DNA from: Streptomyces aurantiacus
GTDB lineage: Bacteria > Actinomycetota > Actinomycetes > Streptomycetales > Streptomycetaceae
DNA length: 64,000 bases
NCBI RefSeq assembly: GCF_027107535.1
Contig: NZ_CP114283.1
Coordinates: 1,054,001-1,118,000 of the forward strand
Direction of reading: 5' to 3'
Part shown: positions 34,760-42,657 of the stretch, piece after piece
How positions within the stretch are numbered: the stretch's first letter is position 1
Layout: the number at the start of each line of letters is the position of its first letter
Notes under the pieces: generated by a model
Told to the model about the DNA's origin: nothing
Databases searched by the model: none
What the model saw: only the letters and a program-made list of their open reading frames with translations
Program-made: the position numbers and the translations under genes

Positions 34760-34975
34760 TTATCGCGCCACCAGTGCGTGGCCCTCCAGCGCCCGTATGA
34801 AGGCCCGCCAGGCAGAAGCGCGGACGGTTACAACTGGGCTGTCGGCACACTTGGAGTCACGCACGTACAGGTGGTCGCCAATGTCGGTGCACTCGACGCA
34901 CTCGGTCTCGTTCCCGCCGCTGTACGACGACTTGAACCATGCGGTGTCCGGTTTACGACCGCTCTCACTGGCCAT
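34760..34975 (-). CDS. DUF397 domain protein
   Basis: A 71-residue DUF397 protein with the hallmark TAWFKSSYSGGNETECVECTDIG and VRDSKCADSPVVTVRASAWRAFIRAL. Such proteins pair with WhiJ-like XRE regulators across Streptomyces development and are thought to act as small antagonists of them. It starts at ATG 34975, one base after the stop of the XRE gene, so the two are one operon. Confidence 0.93.
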   Translation of the reverse strand: MASESGRKPDTAWFKSSYSGGNETECVECTDIGDHLYVRDSKCADSPVVTVRASAWRAFIRALEGHALVAR

Positions 34976-34976
34976 C

Positions 34977-35822
34977 TCACAACTCCTCACGAGCACGCTT
35001 GATCATCGCCGACGAGGCTTCGATGTCCAAGGCTTGTGCGCGCAAGTATTCGAACGCAAGCCGATAGCGCTCCAGTTCTTCCTCTTTCTCCATGAAGAGA
35101 GAGCCAACATGGAGGTCGACGTACACGACGTCGAGGGCGCGCTCAGTACCGCCGAGGACGACGAAGCTGCCCAGTGCCGCCGCATGGGCTCCGCGCGCAA
35201 AGGGCAAGACTTGCAATGTCACGTTGGACGATTCCGCAGCTCCGAGCAGCCGTTCCAGCTGATCGAGCATGATGTCGCGCGAGCCGACGACACGGCGGAT
35301 CACCGATTCGTCAAGGACGGCCCACAGGTGGGGCGCGTTGGACCGGGTGAGGATGTCCTGCCGCTTCATGCGGATGTCGACCAGCCGATCGATTTCCTCC
35401 GGGGAACGCCTCATCTCGTTGGCCTGTTGCAGGGCGGTTGCGTAACTCCGCGTCTGGAGCAGCCCCGGCACGTAGACGCAGGAGAAGTGATCCTCGCGAA
35501 CGGCCTCGTCCTCAAGCGTGAGCAGCAGGTTCAAGCTCTCGGGGATGGAGTCGGCGAAGGACTTCCACCAGCCCTGCTGTTTCGCATCCTTAGCCAGAGC
35601 CACAACGGCCCGGCGTTCAGCCTCACTTACCCCGTACGCGCGGCACAGCGCATCGATGACGAGCCACTTCACCGGCCCGGCCTGCGTCTCGTACCGGCTG
35701 ACGGTTGCCTTGGAGACGCCGACAAGCCGACCGGCCTCTTCCAGTGTCATGCCCTTGCTCGCCCTCAGCTTGCGCATGGTGGCGCCGAGCTGGCGGCGGC
35801 GGGTTGTAGCCCTCGCGGACAT
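34977..35822 (-). CDS. XRE/DUF5753 regulator (WhiJ-like)
   Basis: A 281-residue regulator. The helix-turn-helix is at 15-70 (LGATMRKLRASKGMTLEEAGRLVGVSKATVSRYETQAGPVKW). The C-terminal 180 residues are the DUF5753 domain (YVPGLLQTRSYATALQQANEMRRSPEEIDRLVDIRMKRQDIL, SNVTLQVLPFARGAHAAALGSFVVLGG). It starts at ATG 35822 after GGGGAGGA. With the DUF397 gene and the divergent ATPase it forms a classic WhiJ-type cassette; the promoters face each other in a region with inverted repeats. Confidence 0.95.
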   Translation of the reverse strand: MSARATTRRRQLGATMRKLRASKGMTLEEAGRLVGVSKATVSRYETQAGPVKWLVIDALCRAYGVSEAERRAVVALAKDAKQQGWWKSFADSIPESLNLLLTLEDEAVREDHFSCVYVPGLLQTRSYATALQQANEMRRSPEEIDRLVDIRMKRQDILTRSNAPHLWAVLDESVIRRVVGSRDIMLDQLERLLGAAESSNVTLQVLPFARGAHAAALGSFVVLGGTERALDVVYVDLHVGSLFMEKEEELERYRLAFEYLRAQALDIEASSAMIKRAREEL

Positions 35823-35913
35823 GGTGTCTTCCTCCCCGATATGGTGCCGCACCGCATCCCTGGTGAGCGTCAATCAGGCTAGGTCGAGTGCGAGTTGACC
35901 GACACCTGGATTC

Positions 35914-35955
35914 ACTCGACCGAGTCTCGTGAGAAGTTACACAGTGCGACTTCTC
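35914..35955. promoter_or_regulatory. Inverted repeats in the divergent XRE/ATPase promoter region
   Basis: actcgaccgagt (35914-35925) is a 12-base palindrome; gagaagt/acttctc (35931-35937, 35949-35955) is a second inverted repeat with an 11-base spacer. Either could bind the XRE protein, 92-133 bp upstream of its start. Confidence 0.5.
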
Positions 35956-36042
35956 AATGGCATACTCGGCAACGGAACGTCACGCAGTGCAGCCGTACGG
36001 ATACGGCAGGCGCAGCGCTGTGCGGCGCGGAGGAGTGTGGTC

Positions 36043-36672
36043 ATGTCTGGATTCGGCAACCTCAAACCGCAGCTTCGGAGCGTTATGCCCTTCGAAGCTG
36101 CCCCGGCGGAGCTACGGCTGCTGCGGAAGAAGACTCGCTGCACGCTTGAGCATTGGGGCGCGTTGGCTGTGGCGGATGAAACGGAACTGGCCGTAACTGA
36201 GCTTGCGACGAACGTGATCAAGCACGTGGGGGAAGGCGCTGCTGCAACACTCGTTCTCGAACCGAGACGGGACAGGCTCCGGGTGGAACTTCACGACAAG
36301 AGTCACGCGGTGCCCAGGCCTGCCTCCGCTAGCTGCGACGCCGAATGTGGCCGGGGGCTCCATCTGCTGGCGGCCATGAGCCTGGAGTGGGGCACGCTCG
36401 TTACAGCCACTGGCAAAGCCGTGTGGTGTGAGATCTCGCTGCAGTCCGCTCAGCACTGCGTGCGAGTCCAGCGGGCTGCGGCGCTGCTGGATGAGTACCG
36501 GCGCGTCACTGGGACCAGTTCAGCAATCGTGCCGACGCAAGCTGTGCTGAAAGACTCGGCCACTGATGCCATTGCGGACCTGCTGCACTGGTTCGCGGCG
36601 CAGGGCGGTGACCCGGATGAGGCGCTCGACCGGGCGCAGATCCGCTACGAAGCGGAGGCCGGGGCGGCGTGA
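36043..36672 (+). CDS. RsbW-like histidine-kinase-fold ATPase
   Basis: A 209-residue protein whose first about 130 residues are an HATPase_c_2 domain: N-box ELAVTELATNVIKHV, G1-like region ELHDKSHAVPRPAS, and G2 CGRGLHLLAAMSLEWG. This is the small kinase-fold regulator of the WhiJ cassette, related to anti-sigma kinases. A helical C-terminal extension (AAQGGDPDEALDRAQIRY) is unusual for the group. It starts at ATG 36043 with GGAGG upstream and its 3' end overlaps the HNH gene tail-to-tail by 28 bp. Confidence 0.9.
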   Translation: MSGFGNLKPQLRSVMPFEAAPAELRLLRKKTRCTLEHWGALAVADETELAVTELATNVIKHVGEGAAATLVLEPRRDRLRVELHDKSHAVPRPASASCDAECGRGLHLLAAMSLEWGTLVTATGKAVWCEISLQSAQHCVRVQRAAALLDEYRRVTGTSSAIVPTQAVLKDSATDAIADLLHWFAAQGGDPDEALDRAQIRYEAEAGAA

Positions 36673-37415
36673 GGAGCATGCGGCACGGATGTGTCGATCA
36701 TGGCCCGCAGCGCGTCGGGCGTACGCCAGGATTCTCCGGAACGGCTCCTATGGCACATGCGGTGGCAGTTGGCGCACAAGCACGCGAGATCTTCGAGCCT
36801 GGTCTCCCGGGTCCCGGATATGTGGAGGGGTGTGACGTGATGCACCTCGATGTAGCCTTCGCCGAGCGGTCCGTAGGCGCGGGAGAAGTCGAAATCGCAG
36901 ACCTCGCACCGAAGGGGCTGACCGCTCTTCTGGACCTTCTGGATCTTCAGTCGACGGATCTTCGGATCCCGTTCCCTGAAGAGTGCCCAGCGGGCGAGGA
37001 GCCTGCCCTCAATGGCGGTGGAGCCTGTGTCGTCGGCTTCGTCTGGCTGCGGCGGGACGAGTTGGAGCTGACCGGAACTGATGCCTTCTTCGAGGGCTTG
37101 GGCTGTCTGCAGCATCTCGGCTTCGCGTTTGGTGAACGCGTTGATCATCCGAAGGGTCGGTTCCCCGCACCTGGTGGGCTTGCCCGCGTAGTCGGGGTGG
37201 TTCGAAGCAAAGTCGGTGGTCTTGCGGCTGACGCTGTCAGGGGAGCGGAATCCAGCAATCGCGAGGACTTCCGGAGCGTGCAGGGGGAGCGAGCGCAGCA
37301 GTTCGGACAGCTCCTGGACCTCTCGGTTGCCGGTCCGCAGCTCACGCCAGCCGTTCTTCACGACGAGTGCTCCAGCCAGCACGAGTTCGTCCTCGGTCCA
37401 CGCAGGGCTCTTCAT
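36645..37415 (-). CDS. HNH endonuclease
   Basis: A 256-residue protein. The C-terminal HNH domain (about 190-245) has LRCEVCDFDFSRAYGPLGEGYIEVHHVTPLH and LACLCANCHRMCHRS: two Cys pairs for a structural zinc, and His-His and Asn of the ββα-metal site. The N-terminal part (1-150) is helical (TEDELVLAGALVVKNGWRELR, SDSVSRKTTDFASNHPDY-like) and may bind DNA. It lies beside the methyltransferase but on the other strand; whether it restricts modified DNA or is a second enzyme of the system is not shown. Start ATG 37415. Confidence 0.88.
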   Translation of the reverse strand: MKSPAWTEDELVLAGALVVKNGWRELRTGNREVQELSELLRSLPLHAPEVLAIAGFRSPDSVSRKTTDFASNHPDYAGKPTRCGEPTLRMINAFTKREAEMLQTAQALEEGISSGQLQLVPPQPDEADDTGSTAIEGRLLARWALFRERDPKIRRLKIQKVQKSGQPLRCEVCDFDFSRAYGPLGEGYIEVHHVTPLHISGTRETRLEDLACLCANCHRMCHRSRSGESWRTPDALRAMIDTSVPHAPHAAPASAS

Positions 37416-37575
37416 AGGCAATATCGTATGAGTGTTCGGCGTGGCGGAGGGTGCGTTCAGTGAACCGAGGGGCGTGTTGCACACTTGGTCGGTCTCGTTG
37501 TCAGTGGGGTCTGTCACCCTCAGTGATGGTGGATTGCGCGATGCGTCTGCCGCTGCACGACTGTAAGGAGGGGGC

Positions 37576-38628
37576 ATGACCCGCACGAACGAACTCAAGT
37601 ACACCTCGGTGGAGATCTGCGCCGGGGCCGGAGGCCAGGCTTCAGGTCTGCACAACGCGGGTTTCAGGCATGCCGCTCTGATCGAGATCGACAGGGATGC
37701 CTGCCAGACCCTCAGAGACAACACTGAGGGAAACGCCGAGTGGGCGGGCTGCAAGGTCATCGAGGCGGACCTCAGGGAGTTTGATCCTGCCGCACTCGGA
37801 CTAGAGCCTGGAGAGCTCGATCTTCTGGCTGGTGGAGTGCCGTGTCCTCCCTTCTCTGCGGCCGGCAAGCAGCTGGGGCGGGATGATGAGCGTGACCTCT
37901 TCCCGAACATGCTGGAGCTCGTCGACCACCTTGAGCCCAAGGCCGTAATGATCGAGAACGTTCGTGGTCTTCTCGATCCGAAGTTTGTCGAGTACCGGCA
38001 GGAGATCATCAAGCGCCTGGAGTCGATGGGCTACGAGGAGTGCTACTGGGACGTCTTGGAGGCCAAGAAGTACGGGGTTCCACAGCTGCGCCCCCGGGCC
38101 ATCCTGGTGGCCATGAAGCCGGAGTACGCCAAGTACTTCCAGCACTCAAAGCCGGCGGAAAGCAAACCGGTAAGTGTGGGAGAGGCCCTGCATGACTCGA
38201 TGCGGGCGCGGTACGACGCCGTCGCAGACGATCCCCGGGCCGAGAGTGCATTCAAAAAGTGGTACGAGAAAGCTTTGGAAGGTGTGGCGCCCACGGTCGT
38301 AGGTGGTTCCAAGAAGCATGGTGGCGCCGATCTCGGTCCGACGCGTGCCAAGCGTGCTTGGGCCGATCTCGGAGTGTGCGGGTTGGGAGTAGCAAATGAA
38401 CCGAAGGAGATGAAGGATGCGGACCGTGATCTCTTTGCCTCCGCTGGTCCCAAGCTCACCGTGACGCAGGCAGCTCTCATCCAGGGTTTCGACGAGGGCT
38501 GGAAATTCTCCGGCCGTAAGACGGCTGCATACCGGCAGGTCGGCAATGCCTTCCCGCCGCCGGTCGCGCAGGCTGTCGGGGAGCAGATCTACGCAGCGTT
38601 CGAGGCCGCACAGGCGCAGCAGGACTGA
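37576..38628 (+). CDS. DNA (cytosine-5) methyltransferase
   Basis: A 350-residue C5-MTase. Motif I VEICAGAGGQASGLHNAGF binds SAM, motif IV GGVPCPPFS has the catalytic Cys90, motif VI is MIENVRG, motif VIII QLRPRAILVA, and motifs IX-X end with RQVGNAFPPPVAQAVG. The target-recognition region between VIII and IX is short. It most likely protects the sites of the NaeI-type endonuclease (GCCGGC in known NaeI systems). Start ATG 37576 after GGAGG; it is convergent with vsr, 15 bp apart. Confidence 0.95.
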   Translation: MTRTNELKYTSVEICAGAGGQASGLHNAGFRHAALIEIDRDACQTLRDNTEGNAEWAGCKVIEADLREFDPAALGLEPGELDLLAGGVPCPPFSAAGKQLGRDDERDLFPNMLELVDHLEPKAVMIENVRGLLDPKFVEYRQEIIKRLESMGYEECYWDVLEAKKYGVPQLRPRAILVAMKPEYAKYFQHSKPAESKPVSVGEALHDSMRARYDAVADDPRAESAFKKWYEKALEGVAPTVVGGSKKHGGADLGPTRAKRAWADLGVCGLGVANEPKEMKDADRDLFASAGPKLTVTQAALIQGFDEGWKFSGRKTAAYRQVGNAFPPPVAQAVGEQIYAAFEAAQAQQD

Positions 38629-38643
38629 AGGAGGCGGCACGCC

Positions 38644-39114
38644 TCACTGCTTCTTGCCCCGGAGGCGGCTGACTGTGGCGGCAATCCTGACAGCACAGTC
38701 ATCGGCTGGATCGTGCTCCCAGAAGCGGAGTACGGTCCAGCCCGCTGCTTTTAGCTGCTCATCCGTGTCCCGGTCGCGAGTCATGTTCCGGGCGACCTTG
38801 TCGCTCCAGTAGCCGGGGTTCGTTTTCGGGGACACATAGTGTTCGGGGCAGCCGTGCCAGTAACAACCGTCAATGAACACGGCCACCTTGACCGGACGGA
38901 AGACGATGTCAGCGGTCCGGCGCAGTCCCGGCAGCGGCTTGGCAGCTACTCGATAGCGCAGGCCCTGCGCATGCAGCAAGCTGCGCACCAGACGTTCGGG
39001 CTTGGTGTCGCGACTGCGGATGGCTTGCATGTTGCGACGCCGGGCTGCGGAAGAGGCCCACGAACCTTGTGGTGGCTCCCAGACTTCGTTGGCACCGTCG
39101 CTCTGTGTCTGCAC
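38644..39114 (-). CDS. vsr: Vsr-type very-short-patch mismatch endonuclease
   Basis: A 156-residue Vsr protein. Asp69 in RRTADIVF is the metal-binding catalytic Asp, followed by VFIDGCYWHGCPEHY with the catalytic histidines. The end (LKAAGWTVLRFWEHD) is typical. Vsr nicks next to the T of T:G mismatches made when 5-methylcytosine deaminates, limiting mutation caused by the neighbouring methyltransferase. Start GTG 39114 after GGGAG, 21 bp from the NaeI-type gene, so the two are co-transcribed. Confidence 0.95.
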   Translation of the reverse strand: MQTQSDGANEVWEPPQGSWASSAARRRNMQAIRSRDTKPERLVRSLLHAQGLRYRVAAKPLPGLRRTADIVFRPVKVAVFIDGCYWHGCPEHYVSPKTNPGYWSDKVARNMTRDRDTDEQLKAAGWTVLRFWEHDPADDCAVRIAATVSRLRGKKQ

Positions 39115-39135
39115 GCCTGTCTCCCGACGGATCGT

Positions 39136-40137
39136 TCAGTCCGAAGTGTTTGCCTTCTTATTCGTTTCTGGCAGCAGAGGAGCCCGCTCCGGTAGATCAG
39201 TTGGGCCAGCCTCGACCCAATGACGTCCCTCTAGCAGCACGCTTGGCAGTCCCTCGTGGTGAGGCTTGGCCTCGACCACTCGTACGCTGACGTTCTCACC
39301 CTCCAACGGCACGGGCAGCCCCAGTTGCTCGGCGACCGCCTGATGGTTGGGATAGTCGCCGCAGATGAGGATCCCCTCATTACGTAGCTTGTCGCGTGCT
39401 CCTCCGTTGTACCGCACGCGCTTCATGTAGTCCTTCTGCTGCGCGAGAGTGCGGACGACCGTGCGGCTCACCCGCCGCTTTTGTGCCCGGCGAAACAGTT
39501 CGTTGACCCTCGCCTGGCCGGGACTGCGCTTCGATCCGGAGCCTGCAGCCAGGATTGCCGCCTGGGTCTCCTTGTCGATGTGCAGAAGCAGATTCTGCTC
39601 AAGAGGGGATTTGTGCCAGAGCCAGCAGACGAGCGAGTGATGCTGCTTTGTCAGTTGGAACTTGCCGTCACGGTTGCCCTTCTTGGTGACAGTCCCACTG
39701 GTGGTGAGTTTGGCGCGATTGGCGCGCAGTAGTCCGGCACTCCACAGTCCTTGGTGGTCATCTGCCCAGATGACCAGGCAGATCTCGTCCAGCGCTTCCG
39801 GCGGGATCATCCATCCGTAGAGCTTCTGAGAGAACTTGCAGTCGACCTCAATGCCCTCGATCAGGTAGTCCATGTCCGTGCCGCTGTCGAACTTGAACTC
39901 TCGGAGCAGGTTGATCTCGACCAGCGTTCCAGCGTGTGTCTTCTCCGTCTTGTGGAGGTCGTTCCAGTCGAACCGGCCTGTGTGCTCGCCGTCGAGAAGC
40001 TGGTCGATAGTGTCGCGCAGTATGCGTGCAAAGCGCTCACCCTCTGGATCGAGGCTCAGCAGATACTGCCGGACGAGCATCAGTTCTGGGTCGTCGTAAA
40101 CACCAGGTGCCGGACCTGGGTGTTCGAAGAGCGTCAC
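39136..40137 (-). CDS. NaeI-type restriction endonuclease
   Basis: A 333-residue homolog of NaeI, matching along nearly the whole length (DLHKTEKTHAGTLVEINLLREF, EGIEVDCKFSQKLYGWMIPPEALDEICLVIWA, QARVNELFRRAQKRRVSRTVVRTLAQQ, KRVRYNGGARDKLRNEGI). The catalytic set Glu74, Asp90, Asp99, Lys101 keeps the spacing of NaeI Glu70/Asp86/Asp95/Lys97. The ligase-like TLDQLYDGQR of NaeI is TIDQLLDGEH here, with Leu47 at the position of NaeI Leu43. NaeI is a type IIE enzyme that needs a second site. GTG 40137 with CAGGAG seven bases upstream is preferred to GTG 40167. Confidence 0.93.
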   Translation of the reverse strand: MTLFEHPGPAPGVYDDPELMLVRQYLLSLDPEGERFARILRDTIDQLLDGEHTGRFDWNDLHKTEKTHAGTLVEINLLREFKFDSGTDMDYLIEGIEVDCKFSQKLYGWMIPPEALDEICLVIWADDHQGLWSAGLLRANRAKLTTSGTVTKKGNRDGKFQLTKQHHSLVCWLWHKSPLEQNLLLHIDKETQAAILAAGSGSKRSPGQARVNELFRRAQKRRVSRTVVRTLAQQKDYMKRVRYNGGARDKLRNEGILICGDYPNHQAVAEQLGLPVPLEGENVSVRVVEAKPHHEGLPSVLLEGRHWVEAGPTDLPERAPLLPETNKKANTSD

Positions 40138-40615
40138 AGACGGACTCCTGAGTCGGGAGATCAACACGCGCTACACCATCAGTATCACTGATCACAGAAT
40201 ATGCCCTGTGCACCAGTCCGTTGGCCAACTAGCTTGTGAGTCAGGTGACTTGAGGACCGTACGTACCGCAAAGGCGCTCCGGCCGTGCGCCGGTCTATCG
40301 GGCACGGCACATCGGGAAGTCAACATGTCTGAGCGGGACGCGGCAGACTCTGGGGCAACTGGGTGTGGGTGCGGGTCTTCGGGAACGCAATTGCGATCGG
40401 CCCCTGATAGGGCCGCTGCAGTTCGACACGATCGAGCTTGAGGCAGCGATCACATTTGGGCAGGTGCACGTGCCGTCGGCAGTGCACCTTGACCGCGCTG
40501 CAGCTCGCCTAACAGGAACGTATGCGTCCGATACTCGTGCGCGCACTAGACCGGAGACTCTGCTGTACCTGGCAGAGCCCGGTCTAGAGAACGAGGGACA
40601 CGAACAGAGGGCTCC
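40138..40615. other. Non-coding right flank of the restriction island
   Basis: About 480 bp without a convincing gene: frames are short, cysteine-rich and not protein-like, with A/T-richer stretches near 40140-40200. No clear inverted or direct repeats to mark an attachment site were found. It may hold the promoter of the NaeI-vsr operon. Confidence 0.6.
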
Positions 40616-41638
40616 TCACCGAGTCGCACCCGCCCCATGGCACTCCCCATAAACCCGCCCCGACCCACACCAACAAGCCCCCGTCCTCTCCGGCGGCCAA
40701 GCCACAGCCCTGCCCCTTGCCGCCAGCGTCGTCGCGTACTGCGGCAGGAGCGACGCGTCGCCGGGGGAGGAGCCCTCGGACGCCGCGAACGCCTCGTACG
40801 ACGGGACCGTGCCCGTCACGATTCCCAAGTTCGGCGTGCCGGAAGCGGCCAGCTCCCTCAGGGAGCCCTCTATCGTCGCCAGGTGCTCCTCGTGGGACGG
40901 GTACTCCTCGGACAGGGACGGGTACGCGGCCAGGAGTTCCGCCAGTTCGGCCGTCGGCCAGTGCAGGACCGCCACCGGGAACGGGCGGGACAGGGTCGCG
41001 CGGTGCGTGCCCAGTTCGGCCCGCAGGCGGGAGATCTCCGCCTCCAGCTCCGCCGGGTTGTCGGAGCCGAGCGACCACACGCGCTTCGGGTCGTGGAGCT
41101 CGTCCAGGGACACGGGGGAGGAGTGGAGCGTGTCGGCGAGGGTGTCCCAGTGGTCGTGGGCCAGGCCCAGCATGCGGCGCACGCGATGGCGGCCGAAGAG
41201 GACCGGGTGGGTCGCGTACGGGGGCTCCGGGACGTCGGTGAGGAGATGGGTCGCCGCCTCCGTGAACGTCTTCTGCGCGGCTTCCAGCTCGTCGTGGGAC
41301 TCCAGGGACTCGGCCACGATCACCCAGGGGGCCGGGTCGCGGGGCGCCGCCGCGCGCACGCCCTCGATGATCGCCTTCGCCTCGGCCTCGTGACCGTACT
41401 CCCAGAGGTTGGAGGCCTTCAGAGCCCGGACCAGGAACGGCTTCTCCAGCGGTGTCGTACTGGAGAGGAGGCGGTCGTAGAGGGAGGTGGCTCGCGGGCG
41501 GTCGTCGGCCAGTTCGAGGTGGGCCGCGGCCTGCAGAAGCAGGTGTTCGGCGTCCTCGGGGTAGAGGCCGGCGGTCCGCTCCAGGCGTGCTGCTTCGGCG
41601 TTGTGGTCGACGTACTCGGCAGACGTGTCGGGGCGCAT
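40616..41638 (-). CDS. SEC-C zinc-motif protein
   Basis: A 340-residue protein. The extreme C-terminus is a SEC-C motif, CWCGSGRVYGECHG, which binds zinc (CxC...CH). The N-terminal 140 residues are helical TPR-like (AARLERTAGLYPEDAEHLLLQAAAHLELADDRPRATSLYDRLL, FLVRALKASNLWEYGHEAEAKAIIEG). The rest is unknown. SEC-C domains are found at the end of SecA and in many proteins that dock on other factors. Start ATG 41638; the longer frame is Pro-rich and unlikely. Confidence 0.88.
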   Translation of the reverse strand: MRPDTSAEYVDHNAEAARLERTAGLYPEDAEHLLLQAAAHLELADDRPRATSLYDRLLSSTTPLEKPFLVRALKASNLWEYGHEAEAKAIIEGVRAAAPRDPAPWVIVAESLESHDELEAAQKTFTEAATHLLTDVPEPPYATHPVLFGRHRVRRMLGLAHDHWDTLADTLHSSPVSLDELHDPKRVWSLGSDNPAELEAEISRLRAELGTHRATLSRPFPVAVLHWPTAELAELLAAYPSLSEEYPSHEEHLATIEGSLRELAASGTPNLGIVTGTVPSYEAFAASEGSSPGDASLLPQYATTLAARGRAVAWPPERTGACWCGSGRVYGECHGAGATR

Positions 41639-41843
41639 GGGTGACACGGTACTGCCGACCGCCGACATGGGGAGAGGTATGTGCAGGCCAGGGGTGAGAT
41701 CGGCGGAGGAGCCGTAGCGGCACGGAGGGCGGACGTTCACGGGGGACGGGCAGGGCGTTCGTGGGGATGGTGAGTTGGTGCCCCAGCCCTTATCGTGCGG
41801 GCCCGGCTCCGGCCGGGGCTGTCGCGGTGAGGGAGGCGTACGC

Positions 41844-42644
41844 ATGCGGGTTCCCGTCGTCCATCAGCAGGGCCGGCGGCGGCGTGCGCGCTGCTCCCGC
41901 CTTCTCTGGAACGGTGCCGAGATCCTCGTGACCCTCGGTGTCGTCCTCCTCCTGCTCGTCGCCCACCAGCTGTGGTGGACCAACCGGCAGGCCCGGGAGG
42001 GCGCCGAGAGGAAGGTCCAGGCCCTGGAGAGGGAGTGGGGTGAGGGACGCGGTGGGGGCGGGGGAGAGGACGGTGAAGGGGGTTCGGGTGGCGACCGACC
42101 GGTCACCGGTGGGGCGGGCGCCTCCGGGGGCGGGTCGGGTGCGGCCTCGGGTACCCGTCGGGCGCCGGCCGCCGCCGGCGCCCGGCCCAGCTGGACCCAG
42201 GCCTACGCCGTCCTCACCATCCCCCGCCTCGACCTCCGTGTCCCCGTCGCGGAAGGCGTCAGCAAGCCGGACGTGCTCAACAAGGGATACGCCGGCCACT
42301 ACCCGGACACCGCCCAGCCCGGCCGGGCCGGGAACTTCGCCCTCGCGGGACACCGGAACACCCACGGCGAGCCCTTCCGGTACGTCAACCGGCTCCGGCG
42401 GGGAGACCGGATCGAGGTCGAGACCAGGGACGCCACCTACACGTACGTCGTCGACAGGACGCTGCCGCAGACCTCGCCCAGGGACGGCGGAGTGATCCGG
42501 GAGATCCCTCGCAGCACGGTCCGGCCCGCCTACGGCTACACCGACCCCGGCTACTACCTCACGCTCACCACCTGCACCCCGGAGTACACGTCCAAGTACC
42601 GCCTGGTGGTCTGGGGGAAGCTCACCTCCATGCGGCCCCGCTAG
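41844..42644 (+). CDS. Class E sortase
   Basis: A 266-residue transpeptidase. A basic N-terminus and one TM helix (about 25-45) are followed by a Gly-rich linker, then the sortase domain from residue 117. Catalytic His170 (ALAGHRNTHGEPF), Cys244 (TLTTCTPEY) and Arg253 are present. Class E sortases in actinobacteria attach LAxTG-tailed proteins to the cell wall. A LARTG protein is encoded at 54023-54853, a possible substrate. ATG 41844 after GAGGGAGGCG. Confidence 0.93.
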   Translation: MRVPVVHQQGRRRRARCSRLLWNGAEILVTLGVVLLLLVAHQLWWTNRQAREGAERKVQALEREWGEGRGGGGGEDGEGGSGGDRPVTGGAGASGGGSGAASGTRRAPAAAGARPSWTQAYAVLTIPRLDLRVPVAEGVSKPDVLNKGYAGHYPDTAQPGRAGNFALAGHRNTHGEPFRYVNRLRRGDRIEVETRDATYTYVVDRTLPQTSPRDGGVIREIPRSTVRPAYGYTDPGYYLTLTTCTPEYTSKYRLVVWGKLTSMRPR

Positions 42645-42657
42645 TCGTACTGGCCCG

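Noticed and set aside
34760..35822. Reading the DUF397/XRE pair as a toxin-antitoxin system
   Set aside because: The DUF397 and XRE pattern fits the WhiJ developmental regulators; there is no toxin fold and the ATPase partner fits regulation.
40208..40652. Small open frames between the NaeI gene and the SEC-C gene as genes
   Set aside because: They have no ribosome site and unusual composition (Cys/Arg-rich), and no recognisable motif; judged non-coding.
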